Below are positions 57,250-64,000 of a DNA stretch of 64,000 nt, in pieces. Positions within the stretch are counted from its first letter, which is position 1. Each line of letters opens with the position of its first letter. This DNA is from Leptolyngbya sp. FACHB-261 (GTDB taxonomy: Bacteria > Cyanobacteriota > Cyanobacteriia > FACHB-261). The position numbers and the translations under genes are program-made. The stretch is taken from assembly GCF_014696065.1 (NCBI RefSeq), contig NZ_JACJPL010000026.1, positions 62,001-126,000 on the forward strand, given 5' to 3'. The notes under the pieces are model-generated. The model ran no database searches and had not been told where the DNA came from. It saw only the letters and a list, made by a program, of their open reading frames with translations.

Positions 57250-57783
57250 CTACAGATAAGGTTCTAAGCATTTAAATTCTAGTTTTCTAGGAGATTCATT
57301 GTTGTCCATGATCATTTGAAAAATATTTTTGTAGTAGGCTTCGAGTGCTCTGAAAACGAATTGGCAGAAATCAGCAACGCTCGTTTTATCACTGATATTG
57401 ACTGAGAACTGCTTGGGGTAATTCTCAAACCCCACGATTGAGACATCCGCCATTACTTTTTTCATTACAAATGGCAGCACAACTGTTTGACGGGGGTAGT
57501 AGCAGCGGGTGAATGCAGCTGTCCTCAAACGATAGGCACTTTCCGGGCACATGGTAATCGCCATATCGAAATGCCAAACCCCGTTCTCTAGATACATCGC
57601 TTCTCTGAGGGTCCTCTCCTCGCCATCACGATCGCGATACTGTAACCGCTTAGCAGGAATATCAAGATAAACCTCTAGGCCCTTGATCAAGGTCTCAATA
57701 AACTGGACACAGGACTCTAAGTAATCTGCCATCTCAGAGTGGGACTGATTGTAAATCTGACACAGGTCTTGGAACTTGCTCAT
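57250..57783 (-). CDS. Hypothetical protein (177 aa) coupled to the RND operon
   Basis: 177 residues. No motif I recognise. Visible are a helical N-terminus (DLCQIYNQSHSEMADYLESCVQFIETLIKGLEVYLD), a middle with aromatic strands (YLENGVWHFDMAITMCPESAYRLRTAAFTRCYYPRQTVVLPFVMKKVMADVSIVGF), and a helical C-terminus (VADFCQFVFRALEAYYKNIFQMIMDNN). The ATG overlaps the TGA of the pump gene (ATGA), so it is probably translated with it and may serve the pump. There are no membrane segments or signal peptide, so it is cytosolic. Confidence 0.75.
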   Translation of the reverse strand: MSKFQDLCQIYNQSHSEMADYLESCVQFIETLIKGLEVYLDIPAKRLQYRDRDGEERTLREAMYLENGVWHFDMAITMCPESAYRLRTAAFTRCYYPRQTVVLPFVMKKVMADVSIVGFENYPKQFSVNISDKTSVADFCQFVFRALEAYYKNIFQMIMDNNESPRKLEFKCLEPYL

Positions 57784-60700
57784 CGGGGGTTCTCCTGCTC
57801 AACAGGTTGCGGTTCGACTTCAGGGGCCGTGGGTTCGGGCGTTTTTCCATTGGTCCAGCGTCGAGTGAATTGGTCCCGTAAGTTGCCAATGATGATGTAG
57901 AGAATCGGCACCACAAACAAACTCAAGAATGTGGACACAACCATGCCGCCCATAACTGCTGTGCCTAGAGAGATGCGGCTTGCGGATCCAGCTCCTTCGG
58001 CTATAACCAGCGGCACAATCCCGAAAATGAATGACAGGGCGGTCATTAGAATTGGGCGGAGACGCGATTCTGAAGCTTCGATCGCGGCCTTAACCAAGGA
58101 AAGCCCCTGCTCTCGCAATTGATTGGCAAATTCCACGATCAAGATGGCGTTTTTGCTGGCTAAGCCAATCAGCATCACCAGGCCGACTTGACAGTACACA
58201 TCATTCGGAAGGCCTCGGGCCGACTGGGCTAGCATTGCTCCTAGAACCGCCAGCGGAACAGACAGCATGATAGTGATTGGGTCGATGAAATTCTCATACT
58301 GACCCGCTAGTACCAGGAAGACAAAGAGTAATCCCAGGCCAAAAATGAATGGGGCTTGCCCACCGGATGAAAGCTCTTCCAAAGATAGCCCTGACCATTC
58401 GAACCCCATGCTGTCTGGCAACACCTCAGCGGCAATTCGCTCCATCGCTTGAATGGCCTGTCCAGAACTGAAACCAGGTGCAGGCGATCCGTTGATTTCG
58501 ATCGAGCGATACAGATTGTAGTGATTGATGACTTGAGGGCCAGTAGCAGGGGTAACGCTTACTAGTTTGCTCAGAGGAATCATTGCACCTTGTGTTGAGC
58601 GCACATACAGCTTGTCAATGTCGTCAGCATTAGCTCGAAATTGCCGGTCAGCTTGGACATAAACACGATAGGTGCGGGTGAAAGCATTGAAGTCGTTGAC
58701 ATACTGCGATCCCAAGAAGATCTGCAAGGTCGTGAAGATCTCATTAATGGGAACTTGCAAGGCTCTAGCCTGGTCACGCTTTACTTCCACTAACAACTGC
58801 GGTGCGCTTGCGGTGTAGGTGCTAAAGACGTTTTGTAACTCGGGTGCTTCACTGGCCCGACTGACCAACTCATTTTTGGCCTGCACCATAGCCGGTATGC
58901 CATTGTTGCCTTGGTCTTGAAGCTGAAAAGTGAAACCCCCGACCGTACCCAGGCCCTGAATGGTAGGGAAATTAACCGAAATAATACGGGCTTCAGAGAT
59001 GGCCGATAAGGGCTCTCGTATCCTTTCCAAAACAGCGAGGGCGGAATGTTCGTGTCCCTCGCGTTCACTCCAGGGCTTGAGCGGCACGTAGGAGAAGGCA
59101 CTGTTAGCCGTATTGCCACTGGCTCCAAAGCCACCCAAAGTAAAAGTTCCGGCAACTTCAGGCAGGTCCAGCACGACATCTTCCAACTGGTCAATCACTT
59201 GACTGGTGTAGTTGATCGAACTTCCCTCTGGTCCCTGCACAATATTGATGAGCAAGCCTTGGTCTTCTTCCGGCAGGAATCCTGTAGGAACACTGGTGTA
59301 AATCCAGGCGGTTAGGCCCAGAGAGGCTACAAACAATGCCAGCACTACATATTTGAAACCATTGAGAAATTCCAGCGATTGCCGATAGCTTCGGCGCATC
59401 CAATCGAGAAAACGATTAATTGCCGCAAATACTTTGCCCACTAGACCGCTGCTTTCAGGCTGTTTTCGCAGCAGGAGGGCTGCAAGGGCAGGCGCAAGCG
59501 TCAGAGCTAGAAAGGTGGATAGCGCAATCGAAAAGGCGATGGTCAGGGCGAATTGTTTGTAGAGTTGGCCTGTCGTACCAGGGAAGAACGCAACGGGAAT
59601 AAACACCGCCATCAACACCAGGGAAGTTGCAATGACCGCCCCAAACAGCTCCCGCATTGCCTCAGACGCTGCTCGACGCGCCGTTAATCCCTCTTCTTGA
59701 ATCAGGCGAGCGACGTCTTCGACCACAATGATCGCATCGTCCACCACTAGGCCTGTGGCCAGCGTGATCCCAAACAAGGTCAGACTGTTCAGCGAGAACC
59801 CGAACACTTTCACAAACGCGAAAGTGCCGACTAGCGAGACTGGAATGGTGATGATGGGAATTAATGTGGCACGCCAGTCCTGCAGAAACACAAAGATAAC
59901 CAAGACGACTAGAAAGATAGCCTCATAGAGGGTCTTGAGCACTTCATGCTGAGACTCTTCGACAAACAGCGTCGGGTCGTAGGGAATCTCGTAGGTTAAG
60001 CCTGGGGGAAAAGACTGCGCCAATTCCTCCATTTTTGCTTTGATCGCGGTCGCGGTTTCTAATGCATTGCTACCTGGCAGTTGCACAACCCGAAAGCCGA
60101 CGGCACTTTGCCCACTGTAGCGAGCAAAGGTGTTGTAGTTCTCAGCGCCTAGTTCAGCCCGTCCCACATCTTGCAGCTTGACTAACGTGCCGTCTGGTTC
60201 CGCTTTAAGAATCAGTTCGTTAAACTCGTTCACCTCTCGCAGCCGACCCACCGCTTGCAGGTCAATCTGATACATCTGCCCATCTACGGTGGGCGCTTGG
60301 CCAATTCGTCCAATGCCCAGCTGTAAGTTTTGTTCATTGAGGGCATTGGCGACATCTAGCGCAGTCAGTTCTCGACTGGCGAGCTTATTGGGATCAAGCC
60401 ATAAACGCATGGCATAGCGACGCTCCCCATTGACCTGAATGTCGCCAACCCCCTTAATGCGCTTGAGGGTATCGAGAACGTATAGGTCAGCGTAGTTACT
60501 GATGAACTCGTTGTCGTAACGGCCATCCTCACTAAAGATGCCCATCCCCACCACGGTGGCACTGGACTGCTTGCGCACAGTGACCCCCACTCGCCGCACA
60601 TCTTCGGGAAGTTGGGGCTCAGCAATCGAGGCGCGGTTTTGCACATCGACTGCGGCAATGTCCTGGTCGTAGCCCTGATCGAAAGTGATGGTGATTGTGC

Positions 60701-60965
60701 TGGTGCCGTCGTTACTGCTGTTGGAAGACATGTACTTCAAGCCTTCCACACCGTTAATTTGACGCTCTAGCACCGTTGTGACGGTTTCTTCCACCACCTG
60801 GGCACTAGCACCGGTGTAGGTGGCTGATACCACCACTTGAACGGGGCTGATATCGGGGTACTGCTCGACCGGCAGCGTCGGAATGGCAATTGCCCCCACC
60901 AAAGTGATGATGATGGCAAAGACCGCCGCAAGCACAGGCCGTTTGATGAATGTCTCGGAAAACAT
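57780..60965 (-). CDS. RND multidrug efflux permease (AcrB/MexB-type)
   Basis: 1061 residues. The first TM starts at residue 9 (FIKRPVLAAVFAIIITLVGAIAI), followed by LPVEQYPDISPVQVVVSATYTGASAQVVEETVTTVLERQINGVEGLKYMSSNSSNDGTSTITITF, all hallmarks of the hydrophobe/amphiphile exporter family. The TM4 proton-relay Asp-Asp pair is visible in TGLVVDDAIIVVED, and a Lys in TM10 in GLASKNAILIVEFANQL. About 12 TM segments and two large periplasmic loops are expected. The pump works with the adaptor encoded upstream (26-nt gap) and an outer-membrane channel that is not in this window. No TetR-type repressor is adjacent. Confidence 0.97.
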   Translation of the reverse strand: MFSETFIKRPVLAAVFAIIITLVGAIAIPTLPVEQYPDISPVQVVVSATYTGASAQVVEETVTTVLERQINGVEGLKYMSSNSSNDGTSTITITFDQGYDQDIAAVDVQNRASIAEPQLPEDVRRVGVTVRKQSSATVVGMGIFSEDGRYDNEFISNYADLYVLDTLKRIKGVGDIQVNGERRYAMRLWLDPNKLASRELTALDVANALNEQNLQLGIGRIGQAPTVDGQMYQIDLQAVGRLREVNEFNELILKAEPDGTLVKLQDVGRAELGAENYNTFARYSGQSAVGFRVVQLPGSNALETATAIKAKMEELAQSFPPGLTYEIPYDPTLFVEESQHEVLKTLYEAIFLVVLVIFVFLQDWRATLIPIITIPVSLVGTFAFVKVFGFSLNSLTLFGITLATGLVVDDAIIVVEDVARLIQEEGLTARRAASEAMRELFGAVIATSLVLMAVFIPVAFFPGTTGQLYKQFALTIAFSIALSTFLALTLAPALAALLLRKQPESSGLVGKVFAAINRFLDWMRRSYRQSLEFLNGFKYVVLALFVASLGLTAWIYTSVPTGFLPEEDQGLLINIVQGPEGSSINYTSQVIDQLEDVVLDLPEVAGTFTLGGFGASGNTANSAFSYVPLKPWSEREGHEHSALAVLERIREPLSAISEARIISVNFPTIQGLGTVGGFTFQLQDQGNNGIPAMVQAKNELVSRASEAPELQNVFSTYTASAPQLLVEVKRDQARALQVPINEIFTTLQIFLGSQYVNDFNAFTRTYRVYVQADRQFRANADDIDKLYVRSTQGAMIPLSKLVSVTPATGPQVINHYNLYRSIEINGSPAPGFSSGQAIQAMERIAAEVLPDSMGFEWSGLSLEELSSGGQAPFIFGLGLLFVFLVLAGQYENFIDPITIMLSVPLAVLGAMLAQSARGLPNDVYCQVGLVMLIGLASKNAILIVEFANQLREQGLSLVKAAIEASESRLRPILMTALSFIFGIVPLVIAEGAGSASRISLGTAVMGGMVVSTFLSLFVVPILYIIIGNLRDQFTRRWTNGKTPEPTAPEVEPQPVEQENPR

Positions 60966-60991
60966 AACTTCAAAAAAACTGAAAGAACAGG

Positions 60992-62275
60992 CTACGGCTC
61001 GGCAACAATTGCCGCTCCATTCGATAGCTGCAATAGGCCCGTAACCGCGATGCGTTCACCCGCTTCTAAACCGTCGAGAACTTGATAGTTATTGCCCTGA
61101 GCCTGACCTAATTTCACCTGTTGCTGGCGGGCTACTAATCCAGCGCCTTCCTTGGCTTTTTCTGCAAGGTAGACAAAATTTTCGCCAGCAACACGAGTCA
61201 CAGCAGTTGTGGGAATCAAAACGCCTGGGCGCTGGTTCCAGATCACTCTAGCTCTAACTTGCTCGTCTGCTCGTAGTTGCCCGTTAGGGTTGTTGTACAA
61301 AGCTTTAACCAGCACGGATTGGGTGGTGTTACTGGCATTCGGTGCGATGAAGGAGATGCGGCTAGTTCCAACCGGTTGCCCTTGATCGTTAAGCAACTGA
61401 ATCGGCATCCCTAACCTCAAGCGAGCAGCCCGTTCAGATGGGATGGAAAGATTGACCTCTAACGGATTGTTTTGAGTAACGGTGATCAACCGGGTAGAGG
61501 TATTAACGAAGTCGCCAACTTTAGGTGGAATATCGCCGACAGTGCCGGTGAAGGGTGCAGTAATACGGTAATACTGAAGTTCGACTCGGGCCTGTTGAGT
61601 ATTGGCTTGAGCCTGTTGTAGTAGCCGTTGGGATCGGTCGATCACCGCTTGCTGAGCTCTAATTTGAGCATCTGTTGCTTTTAAACTTGCTTCTGCAATT
61701 GCCAAGCTGTTGGCGTATTGATCCTTGAGCTCGCGACTGACAGCTCCTTCGGTTTCGAGTGCTGTGTAGCGCTTATGTTGCTGCTGCATAAATCCCAGCT
61801 CAGCCTGCCGTTGCAAACGTTCTGCTTGGTGAGAGAGGAGAGTTGCTTTAGCATTCTCCACCTCGGAGCGGGCTGAGGCAATTGCTGCGGCAGAGCTGCT
61901 AACCGCAGCCTGTTGTCTGGCTGGGTCAATTTCCATTAGCGGAGTTCCCGCCTTGACCGCCGCTCCTGGATTAACCAAGATGCGCGATACGAGACCTTCT
62001 ACACGAGGTTGCAGGGCAACCGACTGGCGAGATTCTAGGGTGGCAATGTATTCGGAAGTCTCTGCAACTTCACTCGTTTGAATGGTTGCAAGTTTGACCG
62101 CAACCCCCGGCGCTTCTTGAGCAACCGTTGAGTCGCTATGGCGGCAACTGCTGATCAATACCAGTGGCAAGAGCGACAAAATCAAAGGATATAGTTTGAT
62201 CGCTTTTGACCATCCTTGACGCGATGTGACCTTGTGCTTCTGATCGAACACCCACAATGTCTCAAAAAAATTCAT
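60992..62275 (-). CDS. RND periplasmic adaptor (membrane fusion) lipoprotein
   Basis: 427 residues from ATG 62275; TTG 62290 is an alternative. A signal peptide ends in lipobox LISSC (LYPLILSLLPLVLISSC), so it is lipidated. Then comes the barrel-sandwich lipoyl half (ESRQSVALQPRVEGLVSRILVNPGAAVKAGTPLMEIDP), a long coiled coil, the second lipoyl half (YYRITAPFTGTVGDIPPKVGDFVNTSTRLITVTQNN), and beta-barrel/MP domains (VNLSIPSERAARLRLGMPIQLL; GLLQLSNGAAIV). It is the adaptor of the adjacent RND pump. Confidence 0.95.
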   Translation of the reverse strand: MNFFETLWVFDQKHKVTSRQGWSKAIKLYPLILSLLPLVLISSCRHSDSTVAQEAPGVAVKLATIQTSEVAETSEYIATLESRQSVALQPRVEGLVSRILVNPGAAVKAGTPLMEIDPARQQAAVSSSAAAIASARSEVENAKATLLSHQAERLQRQAELGFMQQQHKRYTALETEGAVSRELKDQYANSLAIAEASLKATDAQIRAQQAVIDRSQRLLQQAQANTQQARVELQYYRITAPFTGTVGDIPPKVGDFVNTSTRLITVTQNNPLEVNLSIPSERAARLRLGMPIQLLNDQGQPVGTSRISFIAPNASNTTQSVLVKALYNNPNGQLRADEQVRARVIWNQRPGVLIPTTAVTRVAGENFVYLAEKAKEGAGLVARQQQVKLGQAQGNNYQVLDGLEAGERIAVTGLLQLSNGAAIVAEP

Positions 62276-62360
62276 ATGTGATAACTCCAACGCTACAAAA
62301 GTTGGAAGCGAACTGATGAAGCTAACCTAGGGGTTGGGTTAGATAGGTTGGGATGAGGCT

Positions 62361-63263
62361 TTAGTTTGAAAGATTCTCGGCGGTTGACAACTGATTCAAT
62401 ATCTCGAATTCGTTAACCGTAAGCTGGATCGAGGTAGCAGCAATGTTTTCTTCCAGGTGGGCGATTGTTGTTGTGCCTGGAATGAGAACTGTATTCGGTG
62501 CACGATGTAAAAGCCAGGCTAGGGCAACTTGACTCGGTTTTACATCGTGGCGTCGAGCGATATCTGCGAGAATTCCCTCAGAGGTGGCCAGTGGCGCACC
62601 GCGTTTAAGGGGGTGCGCTCCAAGAGAGCCGTAAGGAATGAAGGCAATATTCTGTTCTTGGCAATACTCCAAAACAGCTACGCTACTACGTTCTACAATA
62701 CTGAGCCGATTTTGTACAGCCTCGATTGCTACAATTTTACGGGCTTCCTTAAGTTGCTCCAGAGCAATATTTGACAGCCCAATATGACGAACTTTGCCTT
62801 CTTGTTGCAGGCTTGATAACATCGACACAGAATCTAAGAATGGTACATTGGGATCAGGTCGATGTAATTGATACAAATCAATTTGCTCAACTTTTAGGCG
62901 TTGTAAACTTGCCTCACAGCTACGCCGTAGGCTCTCAGGTGTGCCATCAGCTCGAATATCATTAGGAGCAGGTTTATAAATTCCACCCTTAGTCGCAATC
63001 ACAATTCCTTGCGAATAGGGATAAAGTGCAGACGCGATTAGTTCTTCGTTAAAGCCAGGGCCGTAGGCTTCCGCGGTGTCAATAAAATTAACTCCGAGTT
63101 CAACTGCACGGTGCAGAAGCTTTTGACCTGCTTCCCAGTCAGCATAAGGACCGAAATTTCCAGGTTGTCCAGTCAAGCGCATAGCACCATAGCCTATACG
63201 ATTGACTAGCAAGTCGCCACCTATCATAAATGTTTTGGCAAAGCCCATTGCATTTATGGTCAT
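62361..63263 (-). CDS. Aldo/keto reductase
   Basis: 300 residues from ATG 63263 (AAGGA upstream); the frame runs back to 63305. Catalytic tetrad as in the family: Asp-Tyr in FIDTAEAYGPGFNEE, Lys in IVIATKGGIYKP, His in YQLHRPDPNVPFLD. The C-terminal NADP-binding SQVALAWLLHRAPNTVLIPGTTTIAHLEEN is present. It uses NADPH to reduce an aldehyde or ketone of unknown identity. It lies upstream of the RND adaptor gene on the same strand with 85 nt between, so co-transcription is possible but not demonstrated. Confidence 0.93.
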   Translation of the reverse strand: MTINAMGFAKTFMIGGDLLVNRIGYGAMRLTGQPGNFGPYADWEAGQKLLHRAVELGVNFIDTAEAYGPGFNEELIASALYPYSQGIVIATKGGIYKPAPNDIRADGTPESLRRSCEASLQRLKVEQIDLYQLHRPDPNVPFLDSVSMLSSLQQEGKVRHIGLSNIALEQLKEARKIVAIEAVQNRLSIVERSSVAVLEYCQEQNIAFIPYGSLGAHPLKRGAPLATSEGILADIARRHDVKPSQVALAWLLHRAPNTVLIPGTTTIAHLEENIAATSIQLTVNEFEILNQLSTAENLSN

Positions 63264-63624
63264 AATAAAGTCCTTGCAAAATTTGCAGATCGCCCTCAGA
63301 GGCATATTTAGGGCTAAATTACTTGTTCTCTCCAGCCTTGGGATGGCAAACCTCAGAGCTGGAGGCTAAAGCGTCTCAAAAGCTGCATTCCAATCTTATA
63401 GCTAGCCTGAAAATATTCAGGTAACAACAAGCTTAAAAGCTTAGACAGGGCTGTCTATAAAGTTCTTGCTTTTTTAGTTAATTCTTGCGATCTATTTTCA
63501 GTCACCAACCAACCTTGCTCTCAGACAATCTAGGAGAAGGCACAGGCAGCCTTAAGGATCGGCTGGAGACTGACGCAGCCTTTCTGGGCTTGGGCAATCA
63601 ATTCATCAATCAATCAAACCAATC
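63264..63624. other. Intergenic region without a supported gene
   Basis: About 360 nt between the aldo/keto reductase gene and the partial gene at the right edge. AT-rich 63410-63490 could be a promoter. The short CAATCA repeats at 63595-63621 are simple-sequence-like. No gene or tRNA is visible. Confidence 0.5.
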
Positions 63625-64000
63625 TCAAGGCCGTTCCAGCGATTCTCTACACTTTGTTCTTGCTGCTTCGTAAGCTTCTAGGTAATCCATACCACCCAAC
63701 ATCACGTCGCCGTAATACTCATAGGGAGCAGCCCCGTAGATTGGCAGTGGATTGTCTTCTGGATAATCTTCCTTGGCTTCCTCTACTGCCGCTTTTAGTT
63801 GCTTGATGCTCAGACGTTGGGCGGTAAAGTAGCAAAGCTTTTGTGAATCACGGTTAAGGTGGGGCAGTGTTGGATCGACCGTTTGCTCATCAAGCTCGAT
63901 CCAAGCATGTTCAATCGGTTCTTCTGACTTCCCTACGATCACTAAGAAACCCTGAACATACATTGCTCCCTTCGTTGCCAATGCGGCTCGATAAGCATTT
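63625..64000 (-). CDS. Hypothetical protein (5' end outside window)
   Basis: The frame is open through the right edge (upstream residues NAYRAAL precede TTG 63981), so the start lies beyond the window. The visible ~125 residues (MYVQGFLVIVGKSEEPIEHAWIELDEQTVDPTLPHL...AAPYEYYGDVMLGGMDYLEAYEAARTKCRESL) are soluble, with an acidic middle. I do not recognise the family; no catalytic motif is visible. Confidence 0.7.
   Translation of the reverse strand, partial: NAYRAALATKGAMYVQGFLVIVGKSEEPIEHAWIELDEQTVDPTLPHLNRDSQKLCYFTAQRLSIKQLKAAVEEAKEDYPEDNPLPIYGAAPYEYYGDVMLGGMDYLEAYEAARTKCRESLERP

Overview
This 64 kb window looks like chromosomal DNA from a cyanobacterium, probably filamentous. The evidence is a glutamate synthase of the cyanobacterial ferredoxin type with a perfect NtcA-type site (GTA-N8-TAC) upstream, a TPR-CHAT protein beside a haemagglutination-domain exoprotein and a DUF928 protein, CHASE2 and hybrid histidine kinases, a triple AIM24 cluster, DUF4112 and DUF2079 proteins, and G/C-rich palindromic dispersed repeats of a type common in cyanobacteria. 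I saw no rRNA, tRNA, CRISPR array, transposase or phage gene. Base composition looks moderate in GC throughout.

Layout. 1-3 kb: a sensor kinase cut by the left edge and a receiver-PAS-kinase. 3-10.5 kb: sugar metabolism, with a GlmS-type isomerase lacking the glutaminase half, a GH31 alpha-glucosidase, and a complete dTDP-L-rhamnose operon in the order rmlB-rmlA-rmlC-rmlD; trpG follows. 11-13.7 kb: an SDR oxidoreductase convergent with an AraC-type regulator, with the same small palindrome in both upstream regions. 13.7-17.8 kb: an accessory-looking patch with a degenerate repeat array, a NACHT NTPase with a low-complexity repeat tail, several copies of one palindromic repeat (one supplies the NACHT stop codon), a DUF559 protein, a hairpin-rich stretch and a small HTH-like protein. 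17.8-24.7 kb: minus-strand envelope and signalling genes (DUF2079 membrane protein, Asp-rich secreted protein, membrane-anchored Ser/Thr kinase, lipoprotein, DUF4112 protein). 24.8-34.6 kb: treY, a secreted AMIN-like/phosphodiester glycosidase, and the large glutamate synthase gene.

34.7-41.8 kb, mostly minus strand: a solitary ParM-like actin homologue, three tandem AIM24 genes, a ferredoxin-fused metallo-beta-lactamase-fold protein, Mn superoxide dismutase and an FMN reductase, which together suggest a redox/stress theme. 42-56 kb is a signalling and surface block: hybrid kinase, receiver-kinase, NarL-like regulator, CHASE2 sensor kinase, DUF928 protein, exported TPR-CHAT protease-like protein, and a divergent two-partner-secretion exoprotein. 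This block is the best candidate here for a multi-gene system that has not been described as a unit. 56.7-64 kb: two small unknown proteins, an RND efflux operon (adaptor, pump and an attached unknown gene), an aldo/keto reductase, and a partial unknown gene at the right edge.

A pattern that ordinary annotation does not explain is a set of short tandem duplications or triplications (period 11-15 nt) at or just after stop codons, seen at six places.
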